The notes: generated from the sequence alone by a model not told the origin. Counted from the first letter of the stretch, positions 1 through 11,000 are shown. The stretch is DNA of 64,000 bases from Mesonia ostreae (GCF_031845265.1 NZ_JAVRBG010000010.1:100744-164743), one strand, 5' to 3'. Program-made: numbers and translations.

Positions 1-182
1 TTTTAGATTTTCATCAATTACCAATGCTTACTTTAGAGGCTTCAGAAAAAATTGAGTGTATTCGCTATTTAGAATACGGCAAAAATATTAAAATGGTTGA
101 AAGTGAAGCGATGGGAGTAGGGATAGATACGCCTGAAGATTTAGAAAAAGCCAGGCGCATTTTAAATGAGCAAGAAAACTGA
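1..182 (+). CDS. kdsB: 3-deoxy-manno-octulosonate cytidylyltransferase, C-terminal end (partial)
   Basis: Only the last 59 codons are inside the window; the frame starts at base 3 and ends with TGA at 180-182. The peptide contains LEASEKIECIRYLEYG and GVGIDTPEDLEKARRIL, which match the C-terminal end of KdsB (CMP-KDO synthetase). In that family a conserved IDTPEDLE segment closes the protein. KdsB activates KDO for the inner core of lipopolysaccharide, which fits a Gram-negative host. The stop lies 5 bp from the stop of the convergent photolyase gene. The identification is by recognition of the C-terminal signature only, since the catalytic part is outside the window. Confidence 0.8.
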   Translation, partial: LDFHQLPMLTLEASEKIECIRYLEYGKNIKMVESEAMGVGIDTPEDLEKARRILNEQEN

Positions 183-187
183 TAAAC

Positions 188-1498
188 TTATTTCTTAACC
201 GCCGCCTTATATACTTCTAAACAACGTTCTCTGGCTTCTTTATGATTCACCATACGCTCTGGATATTCATCGGTATCATATTCAGGAATCCATTTTCTGA
301 TGTATTTTTCGTCTTTATCAAACTTCTCTAATTGAGACTGCGGATTAAAAATCCTGAAGTAAGGCGATGCGTCAACGCCAGATCCAGCTACCCATTGCCA
401 GTTTCCTACGTTAGAAGACATTTCATAATCCAATAATTTTTCAGCGAAATAAGCTTCACCCCAGCGCCAATCAATCAGTAAATGCTTGCATAAAAAGCTT
501 CCTACCACCATACGCACGCGGTTGTGCATTAAACCTGTAGTGTTAAGTTCTCGCATCCCTGCATCTACCATAGGATAACCCGTCTTACCTTCTTTCCATA
601 ATTCAAATTCATCCTTGTTATTTCGCCATTTAATTTTATCGTATTTAGCTTTAAACGCATCTGTAACAGTTTCGGGATAATGGTAAAGAATTTGCATAAA
701 AAACTCGCGCCAAATAAGTTCGTTCCAAAAAGTTTCGTTTTCCGCGTGAAGCGCCTTCTTTAAAACTTTTCTTACACTAACACTCCCAAAACGCAAATAC
801 GGACTTAGATGACTTGTCGCATCTTTGGCTGGTAAATTTCTGTGATCCTCGTATTCTTCAATAGTAATGGGCGTGATGTCATATTCTGGAAATGAAATAG
901 ATGATTTCTTAAACCCTATATCGCTTAAGCTAAGGTTGGGTAATCGTGTATTTTTTATGAGATTAGAAAGATAATCGTTGGTGTAATAAATTTGAAGCTC
1001 ATGATCTTTAAACGCTTTTTTCCATTTTCTCATAAATGGCGTGTAAACCAAATATGGTTCGCCATCATCTTTAACCACTTCACTTTTTTCAAAAATGACT
1101 TGGTCTTTAAAAGAAAAGAATTCGATTTCTTCTTTTTCTAATAACTGCTGAATTTTTTCATCCCGTTCTTTGGCATAAGGCTCATAATCTGTATTGGTAA
1201 ATAGCGCCTGAATGTCATAATCTTTTAGAAGTTGCTGAAAGATTTTTTGAGGTTGGCCGTGATAAATGGCTAAAGAGCTAGCATGATCATCTTGTAGCTC
1301 TTTTCTCATCTCTTGCAAGCGTTCAAAAATATAAGTTACACGAGCATCCTCTTTAGGTAACGCAGATAAGATTTCTTCATCAAAAATAAAAATAGGTAGC
1401 ACAGGATGCTCTCCTTTTAATGCTTCCCAAAAACCTAAATTATCATCAAGTCTTAAATCTCTCCTGAACCAAAATAACGATACTTTCTCTTTTGCCAT
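188..1498 (-). CDS. phrB: Deoxyribodipyrimidine photolyase / cryptochrome family
   Basis: This is a 436-residue FAD flavoprotein that would use light to repair pyrimidine dimers. The N-terminus has the photolyase signature LFWFRRDLRLDDN, where the antenna-binding alpha/beta domain starts. The C-terminal half has the FAD-binding helical segments WNELIWREFFMQ, MHNRVRMVVGSFLCKHL and SSNVGNWQWVAGSG. The length fits class I CPD photolyases (450-480 residues). I start at the ATG at 1498 (MAKEKVSLFWFRR); a longer frame to 1558 would run into the upstream SDR gene. It is the last gene of a leftward cluster SRPBCC-SDR-photolyase with gaps of 2-10 bp, so the three are probably co-transcribed. CPD photolyase versus a cryptochrome-like repair enzyme cannot be settled by eye. 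Confidence 0.93.
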   Translation of the reverse strand: MAKEKVSLFWFRRDLRLDDNLGFWEALKGEHPVLPIFIFDEEILSALPKEDARVTYIFERLQEMRKELQDDHASSLAIYHGQPQKIFQQLLKDYDIQALFTNTDYEPYAKERDEKIQQLLEKEEIEFFSFKDQVIFEKSEVVKDDGEPYLVYTPFMRKWKKAFKDHELQIYYTNDYLSNLIKNTRLPNLSLSDIGFKKSSISFPEYDITPITIEEYEDHRNLPAKDATSHLSPYLRFGSVSVRKVLKKALHAENETFWNELIWREFFMQILYHYPETVTDAFKAKYDKIKWRNNKDEFELWKEGKTGYPMVDAGMRELNTTGLMHNRVRMVVGSFLCKHLLIDWRWGEAYFAEKLLDYEMSSNVGNWQWVAGSGVDASPYFRIFNPQSQLEKFDKDEKYIRKWIPEYDTDEYPERMVNHKEARERCLEVYKAAVKK

Positions 1499-1500
1499 AT

Positions 1501-2193
1501 TTATATTTTTAAGGTAGACATTCCGCCATCTAAATGAATTACTTGTCCTGTCATCCAACTGCTTTTTTCAGAGAGGAGGTAAGTAGCCGCATTGGCAATA
1601 TCTGTAGCTTCTCCAACACGTTTAAGCGGATGTACCTCATTCATCATTTCCATCTTTTTATCGCTACTTAAAATATTTTTGGCCAAGTTGGTATTGGTGA
1701 GCGAGGGAGCGATAACATTTACTCTTACGGTTGGCGCATACTCTGCCGCCAATGCTTTTGCAAAACCTTCAATAGCTCCTTTTGATGCTGCCACACTGGT
1801 ATGAAATGGCATTCCTACTTGTACGGCAACCGTACTAAAGTAAACGATACTCGCTTGCTCAGATTTTTTTAATAGAGGCAAAACCACTTTAGTGCAATTT
1901 ACTAAACTCATAAAGTTTTTTTGTAAATCTTCCTCAAAATCTTTTTCCTTTAGCATTTTAAAAGGCTTTAGGTTAATTGTACCAGGGCAGTAAATGAATC
2001 CGTCTAATACTTCAGGCAAATCTAAATCTTCTAGATTATCTTTAAATGCATCAAATTCATAATGTGTTACCTCTAAATCACTTAAATTATCCTTAGTTCT
2101 TGAAGCCACCATCACATTTGCATCATTATGTAGTTGCTTTACGATTTCTAATCCAATTCCGTGGCTACCGCCAATGAGTAATATATTTTTCAT
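1501..2193 (-). CDS. Atypical short-chain dehydrogenase/reductase lacking the catalytic Tyr
   Basis: A 230-residue Rossmann-fold protein. The nucleotide-binding glycine motif GGSHGIG is at residues 8-14 from the ATG at 2193, and the C-terminus ends in a WMTGQVIHLDGGMSTL segment typical of classical SDRs. The Ser-Tyr-Lys triad is altered: the Lys of the ASKGAIEGF motif is present (residue 138), but the position four before it, normally Tyr, is Val 134. The active site is therefore unlikely to work as a standard dehydrogenase. I chose the ATG at 2193 because an earlier one at 2217 overlaps the upstream gene. It sits between an SRPBCC protein and a photolyase with gaps of 10 and 2 bp, so a role linked to light stress or repair is inferred, not shown. 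Confidence 0.85.
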   Translation of the reverse strand: MKNILLIGGSHGIGLEIVKQLHNDANVMVASRTKDNLSDLEVTHYEFDAFKDNLEDLDLPEVLDGFIYCPGTINLKPFKMLKEKDFEEDLQKNFMSLVNCTKVVLPLLKKSEQASIVYFSTVAVQVGMPFHTSVAASKGAIEGFAKALAAEYAPTVRVNVIAPSLTNTNLAKNILSSDKKMEMMNEVHPLKRVGEATDIANAATYLLSEKSSWMTGQVIHLDGGMSTLKI

Positions 2194-2203
2194 AGTTATA
2201 ATT

Positions 2204-2665
2204 TTATATTGTTCCAAAAAGTTGGTTCAGCTTATTCTTTCTGTAGTTAAAAATTTCTTTAAGTTTCGGCTTCACTAAAATGGGATGTCCAAGTTGACCT
2301 AAGACACCGAGAGGAAGTTTGTAATCAATAATATCTTCCATTTCTACACCACCTTCAATCTCGTTAATAAAATGCTTGTGGTGCCAAAGTGCATAAGGGC
2401 CAAATCTTTGTTCGTCTACAAAATATTCTCCTTCTTTGACGTGGGTAATTTCGGTTACCCATTTGGTTTTAATTCCTGCGATAGGGGTAACAATATATTG
2501 TATAATTTGTCCCGCATACATAGGTCGGTCTCCTCCAGTGAGAATATCAAAACTCATATAATTTGGCGTAATCTCTTTTAAGTTAGCGGGATTTGATAAA
2601 AACTCCCAGGCTCTTTGTCTTGTAATAGGGAGGCGTTGCTTTTCGTGAAGTCTGTATAATTTCAT
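2204..2665 (-). CDS. SRPBCC-fold (START-like) ligand-binding protein
   Basis: A 153-residue soluble protein with no signal peptide. The N-terminus (LHEKQRLPITRQRAWEFLSNPANLKEITP) is the usual opening of SRPBCC/polyketide-cyclase-like proteins: a first beta strand, then a helix with a WEFLSNP segment. The middle (GQIIQYIVTPIAGIKTKWVTEI and EQRFGPYALWHHKHF) has the beta-rich pattern of the hydrophobic cavity. The family binds hydrophobic ligands, and no catalytic residues can be assigned. It is the first gene of the leftward three-gene cluster with the SDR and photolyase genes. The region upstream (2666-2798) is AT-rich and shared with a divergent lipoprotein gene. Confidence 0.82.
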   Translation of the reverse strand: MKLYRLHEKQRLPITRQRAWEFLSNPANLKEITPNYMSFDILTGGDRPMYAGQIIQYIVTPIAGIKTKWVTEITHVKEGEYFVDEQRFGPYALWHHKHFINEIEGGVEMEDIIDYKLPLGVLGQLGHPILVKPKLKEIFNYRKNKLNQLFGTI

Positions 2666-2798
2666 AAAAGCTAAATTAGGCTATATTTTGTTTAAACAAA
2701 AGCAAGATAAGTTAAACAAAAGTTATTGTTTTCATTTTTGTTCGAATTTAAATGCTAAAAAATTTACCTTTAACTTAAACGAACTAAAAAATTAATTT

Positions 2799-3356
2799 AT
2801 GAAGAGCTTTTTTGCCTTAAGTTTAGTAATACTAATGTTTTCTTGTGATAGCACAAAATCGACTAGCGATGAGAAATCGTCCAATACTTTATCTCCCGAT
2901 GAGAAACAAGAAATGTCAAAAAATATAAGTTCAATCACTTTAGAATCGGGTTGTCTACCTGCAGGAGATTGCAATTTGGAAGTGATGCCCAACACGAAAA
3001 TGGATTTTAAAATAGACACTGCAGAAATGCTGTACCCAGAGTTTGTAGATGATTTGCATACCAATACGGTAAAATTTAGTTACAATGAAGATACCGATAA
3101 AGAGTTAATGGACGGTCATTATCGAGAAGAGGTTTACTTTGAAGTAAAAAACGGAACCAAGGAAATGAATCTTCAAGATATGGAGCTTAAAGATGTGAAT
3201 TTTCTTTACGGAAGATTTTGCTATTGCAAAGGAAGTGCGGGTTACTTTAAAGTAGATAAAGGTAACTTAACGATGAAAGATGGGAAATTAACTGTCGAAT
3301 TTGCTAACGGACAAGTACCGCAGAAATTAGGGAAAATTACAGCTTCTTATAAATAA
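2799..3356 (+). CDS. Small lipoprotein of unknown function
   Basis: A 185-residue protein that I do not recognise. It begins with a lipoprotein signal peptide (MKSFFALSLVILMFSC), so Cys 16 would be lipidated. A short acidic, Ser-rich linker follows, then a predicted beta-rich domain. Four further cysteines (CLPAGDC near residue 52 and CYC near residue 142) could form disulfides in the periplasm. It stands alone between a divergent SRPBCC gene and a convergent M28 peptidase gene, and a strong bidirectional terminator follows 240 bp downstream. Confidence 0.8.
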   Translation: MKSFFALSLVILMFSCDSTKSTSDEKSSNTLSPDEKQEMSKNISSITLESGCLPAGDCNLEVMPNTKMDFKIDTAEMLYPEFVDDLHTNTVKFSYNEDTDKELMDGHYREEVYFEVKNGTKEMNLQDMELKDVNFLYGRFCYCKGSAGYFKVDKGNLTMKDGKLTVEFANGQVPQKLGKITASYK

Positions 3357-3593
3357 TAAAATAAAGAACCAAGACCACTTAGCTGTTAGAAACTAGAACC
3401 AAGATTTAATTGTAACTAATGGATAAACAGTAGTGGTTTAAATTAAAGATATTTTCTCTTTATCGATAATATTATTTTCGGAAAAACGAAGTGTCTATTT
3501 TTGATTTTTATATATTTAAAATGCTTATTTACTTTCCTTTTACATAGACAACATTAGTAAGATAAGAATTTAAATTTATTTTTATAAAAACAT

Positions 3594-3624
3594 AAAAAAA
3601 GCAGCTCCTTGGAGCTGCTTTTTT
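3594..3624. terminator. Bidirectional intrinsic terminator
   Basis: A perfect 8-bp stem (GCAGCTCC/GGAGCTGC, 3601-3608 and 3611-3618) with a TT loop is flanked by seven A on the left and six T on the right. It can therefore stop transcription on both strands, and it lies between the convergent lipoprotein (ends 3356) and M28 peptidase (ends 3649) genes. The rest of 3357-3593 shows no gene. Confidence 0.9.
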
Positions 3625-3648
3625 GTTTCAATAGAAGGAAATTTAAGC

Positions 3649-4650
3649 TTATTCAGCTTTATCTACCACCAATCTTTCATCTCTATTAGCAACCTCCCAA
3701 GCGGTATAAAATATCAACTTGGTTCTTTTTTCTAATAAATCATATTCAATTTTATCTGCAGTATCGGTAGGTTTATGGTAATCTGCGTGAGTTCCATTAA
3801 AGTAAAATATTACTGGAATATTGTGTTTTGCAAAGTTGTAATGATCACTTCTATAGTAAAAACGATTTGGGTCATTTTCATCATTATAGGTGTAATCTAG
3901 GTCTAAGTTAACATATTTACTATTCATTTCTTCGGAAACCTTGTGTAAATCGGTACTTAACTTATCACTTCCAATTAGGTACACATAATCTGCTTTTCCT
4001 TCGTGCGCTGGATCTATTCGACCAATCATATCCGTATTTAAATTGGTTACGGTATTTTCTAGCGGAAAAATAGGATTTTCAGTATAATACTTAGAACCTA
4101 ATAAACCTTTTTCCTCTCCGGTTACGTGCAAAAATAGAATAGATCTTCTCGGAGAAAAACCATCTTCTGCCGCTTTTTTGAAAGCTTCTGCCATTTCTAG
4201 CATAGAAACCGTTCCAGAACCATCATCATCTGCTCCGTTATAGATTTCACCATCGCTCATTCCAACGTGATCGTAATGCGCAGAAATAACTACAATTTCT
4301 TCAGGAAATTCACTTCCTTCAATAAAAGCCACCACATTTTCTGAAGCTTTAAATTTATCGTTAAAAAAGCTTGACGGAATGTGTTGGTAGTAACTGTCTC
4401 CCAAAGGAGAAGCAATATTTAATTTTTGATATTCTTTCTTCAAATATTCCGCAGCCATTTTTTGTCCGGGTTCTCCAGTGTCTCTTCCTTGGTATTCATC
4501 TGAAGCAAAAGTATAGAGGTGTTCTTTTAATTCGGCGGAAGTAATGGTGTTACCATAAGTTTCTACATTAGCTTCACTAAGAGATTGGTCTTTTTGTACG
4601 CTACAGGAAAACATAGTTCCAAGCGCGGCAACTAATAAAATTTTATGCAT
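3649..4650 (-). CDS. M28 family zinc aminopeptidase, lipoprotein
   Basis: A 333-residue exported metallopeptidase. From the ATG at 4650 it begins with a lipoprotein signal (MHKILLVAALGTMFSC), which is why I prefer this start to the one at 4677. The M28 zinc and catalytic motifs are all visible in order: ISAHYDHVG (His, Asp), NGADDDGSGT (bridging Asp), TGEEKGLLGS (Glu pair), NTDMIGR (Asp) and THADYH (His). The enzyme would remove N-terminal residues from peptides at the cell surface or in the periplasm. The gene is monocistronic: the tRNA-Ser promoter is upstream on the other strand, and a terminator lies behind its 3' end. Confidence 0.93.
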   Translation of the reverse strand: MHKILLVAALGTMFSCSVQKDQSLSEANVETYGNTITSAELKEHLYTFASDEYQGRDTGEPGQKMAAEYLKKEYQKLNIASPLGDSYYQHIPSSFFNDKFKASENVVAFIEGSEFPEEIVVISAHYDHVGMSDGEIYNGADDDGSGTVSMLEMAEAFKKAAEDGFSPRRSILFLHVTGEEKGLLGSKYYTENPIFPLENTVTNLNTDMIGRIDPAHEGKADYVYLIGSDKLSTDLHKVSEEMNSKYVNLDLDYTYNDENDPNRFYYRSDHYNFAKHNIPVIFYFNGTHADYHKPTDTADKIEYDLLEKRTKLIFYTAWEVANRDERLVVDKAE

Positions 4651-4739
4651 TTTTTTTAACTTAAATATGAGTGGCACAAGATATTAAATAATTCATAATT
4701 TGGAAGTCTGAAAATACTTAAAAAAAAGTCGATTTATTT

Positions 4740-4769
4740 TTTGGGAATTGAAAAAAGGGCTTATATTTG
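4740..4769 (+). promoter_or_regulatory. Bacteroidota-type promoter of tRNA-Ser
   Basis: TATATTTG at 4762-4769 matches the -7 consensus TAnnTTTG, and TTTG at 4740-4743 matches the -33 element, with an 18-bp spacer. The predicted start is about 30 bp before the mature tRNA, leaving a short 5' leader. Confidence 0.65.
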
Positions 4770-4805
4770 CAACCGCATTCAGGGAATACCTGATGAGGCG
4801 CTCAA

Positions 4806-4890
4806 GGAGAAATGGCAGAGCGGTCGAATGCGGCAGTCTTGAAAACTGTTGAGGGTCACACCTCCGGGGGTTCGAATCCCTCTTTCTCCG
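4806..4890 (+). tRNA. tRNA-Ser, anticodon UGA
   Basis: An 85-nt class II tRNA. The acceptor arms GGAGAAA (4806-4812) and TTTCTCC (4883-4889) pair perfectly, with discriminator G at 4890. The anticodon loop is CTTGAAA with TGA at 4840-4842. A long variable arm follows, then a T arm with the usual GGTTCGAATCC. CCA is not encoded. The 3' end is the attachment site of the island that follows, and the gene remains intact after the insertion. Confidence 0.95.
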
Positions 4891-4891
4891 C
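4879..4891 (+). repeat. attL: 13-bp direct repeat at the tRNA-Ser 3' end
   Basis: CCTCTTTCTCCGC covers the last 12 bases of the tRNA and one more. The same 13 bases recur at 28391-28403, next to the integrase gene. Such a duplication of a tRNA end is the usual footprint of tyrosine-recombinase integration. Confidence 0.88.
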
Positions 4892-4925
4892 GATGTCAAC
4901 GGATATTCAGTTAGTTACGAGGTTG

Positions 4926-4947
4926 ACACCCAAATTTACACCCAATT
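4926..4947 (+). repeat. Candidate integrase arm-type site, left copy
   Basis: A 22-bp sequence built from two ACACCCAA words. It recurs with one mismatch and in the same orientation at 28255-28276, just inside the other end. Paired short repeats inside both att ends are typical arm sites for the N-terminal domain of tyrosine integrases. Confidence 0.6.
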
Positions 4948-4970
4948 CCACTTGAATTGGGTGTTTTTTT
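4939..4970 (+). terminator. Island-borne terminator behind tRNA-Ser
   Basis: A perfect 10-bp stem (CACCCAATTC 4939-4948, GAATTGGGTG 4954-4963) is followed by seven T. It lies 48 bp past the tRNA and inside the island, so it replaces the tRNA's own terminator, which was moved to 28407-28440. The rest of 4971-5047 holds no visible feature. Confidence 0.85.
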
Positions 4971-5047
4971 ATCAAATTTTCCAACAAGAAAGAAAAAAGG
5001 GATCAAGTCAAAAAGTTATGGAAAAGTTAAGTTTGAGGCGTTATAAT

Positions 5048-8000
5048 TCATTCTTTAATTTTTATCGTATTAATTATATGATTAGTCGTAATAGCAGAAT
5101 TCTCATATTTTGATCGGGTTATTTTCTTTTGAAGAAACAAATTCTTCTCAACCGATTTAATCTGCTCTAATCCATCTTTTGAAACTATAACAAACCATCC
5201 TTCTCCGACTTCTCCATCTTTACGTGGTACCATGCTAGTATTTCCATTTGACCAATAAATAGATTTTGCCATTAATTCACCTTCAGAGTTTTTCCAAGCA
5301 AATAGTTTGGTCGGTTCAGGCTCCCAGCCTAGATATCTTGCCAAAACAGGATTAATAGCAATCCATTTAGATTTTAAATCAAATTGATCAAATCTATGAT
5401 CCCTGATTATAATAATAAAATGTCCACCACATCTCAAGTCATGATATTTATTGCTTAATTGATGAAATACAGAGCCAAAAATGTAATTATCCTCTTTAGC
5501 CAAATTTTCATCAACACCAATTTGATACATATATTCTTCAGTCGGCGCACCCCAGTCCAAGTTCCTTATTTGGCTGTATTCACCTATCATCTTGAAGTCA
5601 TCCTGATAGTCTAAAAGTGATTCACTTAACCTTTCTGATTCTCCTATTCGATCTAACCAATCATTGCCAACTCCTCCAAAATCTCTTTCTTTAAGCGTTT
5701 GAATAAACTCGGGTTTTGCTATTTCATCGAAAAATTGAACAGTATAATCACGTGATATAAAAAGATTCTTAATTCTTCCATCATCAATTCTTCTCGAATC
5801 TATTAATTCATTTGTGACGTGCATTATGGCTCTGCGAGAGGCTATTAGTCTTGGTATATTGTTATGGTAAGGATATTCTAAGTAAATTTCTCCTAAATGA
5901 TTTTTTATCTTTTTTTCATATTCTACTGTCCATTCCTCTTCTCGACCAATTTCTTTCATGATTGAGTAAGCTCTATAAATAAGATTAAATTCATCAATTC
6001 CAGACTCCTCTGATAAAATTTTGATCAAAAATTCAAATGGTCTTATCAGTTCTCGAGGGTCATTAATATCAACTTCTGGAAAATAAGGGTCAATCTCTTT
6101 TTTAAAATTTGGTTTCTCGCTTTTCGGAATATGTAAAGAATATACTTTAGGTAATTGGATGCTTTTTGGAGTTGGAATTTCTTCACCTATAGAGGAAAGT
6201 ATATTTATTGCATTTTTTCTTAATTGATAATCATTTGATAGAGCTAAGTTATTGAGCTTTAATTTAAGCGAGTGAACTTTTGGAAGATCGAATGCAGATA
6301 ATTTCATTACCACATCCACACATGCGTAATCATCTAAACTTCTATTTAACAATTGATTAAAAGCATAGTCATCGTCTTGATTTATATATTTTGCCAATAG
6401 CATTAAGGATTGTTCCTTTACTAGCGAGACAGGGCTATCTGATAAATACACCAAGTAATCGACTAACGTTTCCATGATTGGTCGATCTAATGAAGGAAGA
6501 ATAGGTAAATTCTCAACTGGTTTGCTATTCGTCATTAGTCTTTCCAGATAACCAAATATTTCAGGCCAAACCTCTTCTTCAACATAATCTTCCTTTAGAA
6601 GAGGAATGATGTCGTCAAGGTGTTCAATATACGAACTCGGATAATTGCTACTTACTATGTCATGAGCAAATACTTCAAATGCCTTATTAGATGAGATTGT
6701 GGGATTGATTCGTTTTAGTGCATTAAACGCATTAATTCTTGTTCCTCCATCATAATATTTAACCCACCCTGATTCGCTTGATAGCTCAATACTTTTATTG
6801 GCTAAACTAGTTGCCAATTTAGTGCTTTCTAGCTCCCAGGCAGCCTCACTTAATTTAGCATAGAAATCCGATTCTCTTCTTCCAATTCTAGCTAGTTTGG
6901 CAACTTCTTCAATTTGACTTAAAGATAATAAAGGAGTTATTTTTTCAATAACCTTTGACCATTTAAAAAATGAATTTGCCTGATCTTCTTCTTGAATGAT
7001 TTTCTTGAAATCATCAAAATTTGTAACACGTTCTAGCACTTCGTCTTCCTCAACCTTTTCATGATCAATCTTTAAAGTTAATGTATTTGAAGAGCTTGAC
7101 GAACTATTCCTTTCATTATTTACAGGTATATTAAACGATGAATAATAGTCTTTTGTTTTTAGCCCTTTTGATTTATAGAAGTCATCAATTTCAGATAGTA
7201 AGTAATGTCTGGTTTCTTCGTAAGCCTTAATTTCTATTGCCGAAATTATGCCTTGAGCGTGCTCTATTAAAAAACCTTCTTTGAAAATTTCATATCCTTT
7301 TTCTAGGATAGACTTGAGCAGTGAAGAATCCGCAGATTCAGCAAGAAGCAGATATAGAGTACTATATAATTGAACAATATTTTTGAACTCTTCTTCACAT
7401 TTTGTCCGTATAACGAAATGTTTGATAAAAAGAGTAATGGTATCTTTAAAATCAATCAAATCATTTTCTAATTGCCAGATGGTCTGTTCAAGACCATCAT
7501 TCAAATTATGTGCAAACGTAACTGCCAATAATTCTTCAGAAGCTTTCCAATAAGCCCTTCCTTCCGTGGTTTCTTTAATGTGGTTTAAATGAGATAAGAA
7601 CCACTTTGTTCTTTCAGAAGCTCTTGACGGGTCTTTATGGTTTATTTTTCTTAACCATTCAATCCATGTACTAAATTGATAATCTTTTTTATAACCTACT
7701 CCTATGGATTCTTGAATTGCCTGTTTGAGCCATTTTTCAGTTTCCTCTAACTCGTCTAAAATAAAAAACACTTTTGAGTGAGCCCGACATTCGTTTATGC
7801 GTCCATTAATATCATGATCATCCAACATGGAATTCTCCAAAGATCTCAACTGTATAACTGCTTTTTCGACATCAAACCCATTATTCAAGAGAGATTTAAT
7901 GATTTTCCGTTGGATACTTGTACTCCAATATTTCGGAGAATTTTGAAACTCCCTAAATAAATAATCTCCTAATGATTCTAGTTTTTCAGAGTCCAATTCA

Positions 8001-11000
8001 GATACTGCCGATATCAAATAACCAAAATATTGTTCTTTTACCTGTTTCAGTTTATACCAATAACTATTGTGGTGAGATATTTCTTTGTAGTAAAACCGAA
8101 CTATTGGATATATTCTTTTAATCGGGTTATCAACCACTGGTGTTTCAAGAATCCCTTCCGCTAGAATTTGAGTTGTAATACATAACATTCGTTCAAAATC
8201 TACTAAAACTTCTTCATCAGTGCCTTTCGTAACAGTTGGAATTGCAGATGTAATGGACACTCCTTTTCCACATAGGTTAAGTAACTTGTTAAGTTTGATT
8301 AATGGCAGGAAGGCGTCAAACGAATCACCATATCCCAACTGGTCTTTAGCCACATTAGATGGTTGTTCCACTTCCTTAATCCAACTATATGTTTCATTTA
8401 TGTCACAGGTGACTTTATAAACTAAATCTGCAATGAATATTTTACCAATGGGTTTTGTCTTCTCTTTAGTGAAATGAGTTGTTAACAATGACAAATATTC
8501 ATTCGCTCGACTTTTATCTTTTAAGTCAAGACATTGCTCGATAGCGTATCTTGTTAGTTGGAAAAGAGAATTCCTTCCCTTTGCAGACGTGGGATCAATT
8601 TTTTCTGTGACTTTATTAAAATCATCCCACTTATTTTGATCAACTAAACTATAACCGAGATTTGAAAGCAGCCTTAGCTGTAAATCAGATTCTTTTTCTT
8701 TAAACCTGTTTTCTCGAATACTGCCTAAGAATTGAATTTTATCAATTATTGATAAAATATTATCAGTTTCTTCAAAAAGAGGAGATGTATAAACCCATTC
8801 TTCTAAAGAGTCTCTTATTTCTTCGTATCTCTGAGAATCATCAATGAGTACCCCTGAATCTGTAATAATTTCTGGATAGGCCAAATTGTATAAGGTTTTT
8901 CCCTCAGATTTGTGTCCATATTCAATAAACAAGCGACATGCTTTGAATGCGTACGATTCGTTACAATGTAAAATATTACCAGTTCTTAGATAATCTCTAG
9001 CTAAGTCAAATTTATTTAAGAATAAGAGTTCTTCTGTTAATGACGCAGGATCAATATTGAATAACCTTCTATCAATTTCTGCCAATGAGAACAGATATCT
9101 TACCAGAGTATTGATATCCCTATTATGTCTAGCTATTTCAACACCAAATTTTGCATCTTGCTTAATCTCTTCTACTGGTCGGAAGTTAAGTAATTGTTCC
9201 GTAAAGCTATCTGGTGTAACAACTGAAACAAACCTATCATATTGCTGTGCTTGAAATAGATGATGATTCTGTTTCCAAGATTTTTCAATCTCTGACTTTA
9301 CGTAATAATCAGCCAGCTGATTATGATATTTGATATTACCTGTTGAGTCATACTCTCCTGTTAAATAATTTAAGGCGGTATGATGAAGAAGGAATTGCTT
9401 AAACGAATTATGAAAGAAAGACAAAGTTTTTTCAGTTTCATTAAACAGAAACCTAGCCTTTTCACGAAACGACTTTAGTACACTAAGTTGGAAATCCCAT
9501 TCCTGAATGAACTGAAGATTAATCGAACCATTAATTCTGGTAATTAAACCTAAGAATTGAATTTGGCTATCTTCTTTCTGAATAGGCTCCCATATTTTCT
9601 TGTAATAAGTATCAATACTACCATCAATAGCATCAAAAGATTCGATTGTATCGTCAATCGAATCTGCCTTATTGATTTTTCCAACTAAATAAGACAGGTA
9701 TAACGGGTGTCCTTGTGATTTTTCAAATACTTGTAACTTTTGAGAACCAGTAAGTTGAAATGAAAAATCGAGATTATCAATGTACTTGTATACTTCCTTC
9801 TTTTTAAGTGAATCAATTTGAATAGTTCTATTTCCATTTTGGAATTCTGTTTTAATTTCCTGTTGGATGTCTTCAAGTTCATAGGATTGGCTACCTAAAA
9901 TAATGAAGATCCCATCAGGTAGAGTAGATGGTAAGGGAAGTTCTCTTAGGAAGCTATTTGTTATTGATTTGTATTCCCTAGGAACATGATCTAGACCATC
10001 AATCAATATTATGGTCGGTTGGCCATTTGTAACAAAATCCTCTCCAATTGATCTCAATTGCTCATTGAATACATCCTTTAAAAAAAGTAAGTCTTTATAC
10101 GGAAGTATGTCTCTTTTATATATCCCAGCTTCCTTCAGTTGAAAAACCAAATCGAAAAAAAGATGTGTAGCATTTCCTCTTTCATAAAAGTTCAAGTGTG
10201 AGGAAGGATTAACGAAATCAAAGGCGTAGTACCTTATTACTCGTGTTTTTAGACCTTTCGACCATTGATTCAATAAAGTAGATTTGCCGGAACCTGGGCC
10301 TCCCAGTAAAAACAGGTATCCATTTTTATGATCTTCTAACTTTGAATTTAATAAGTCAATTGTTGATTGAATCGGTTGGTATCTTTGTCTATCAACTATT
10401 AACTCGTGGTTAAAAATTGTTTTAAATCTGTCAGACCAACCTAATTCTTTAATAATTTCTTGGCGAGTAAATTCAACGACTCTTTCTGGGCTGGCAACTT
10501 TTTCAACTATAAATCGGCTGATCTGTTGAAGGTCTTCGTCTTCTATGGAATATTTAATATTTCCTACACTAAACTGTTTTTGTTTATAATCAGGTTGAAA
10601 ATCAAAACAGACGATAAATTCCTCAAATTCGGAATCATTGAGATTTGAAGTCTTCTTGATTGCTTCAAGAACAGGCTTCCATTTATCGTCAATCGATTGA
10701 TTTGATTTTATCTTTGTCCAGACTTCAGATACGAAATCCTTAAATGAACCGATTTTAGTACTGCCCTCCTTCAAGCTGTCATGAGAGGAAATAGGTTTGT
10801 TAGTGATTAAGTGAGGAAGTATTTTTTTGCTAGGATTAGCTGTTTTTAAACTCTTCCAACTAGAGGTGATAAGAGGTAACAACTCCGTAAAATTTGCAAA
10901 TGATATATTCGCATCTGCGATAGTCCATTTTACTTGGTATGCATGAATTTCTGAATGGGTGGAATATTGTATGTCATCTAGTTTTTGAGCCTTGGGGTCT

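Noticed and set aside
4693..4899. 68-residue ORF on the minus strand
   Set aside because: It is the antisense of tRNA-Ser and its promoter; not a gene.
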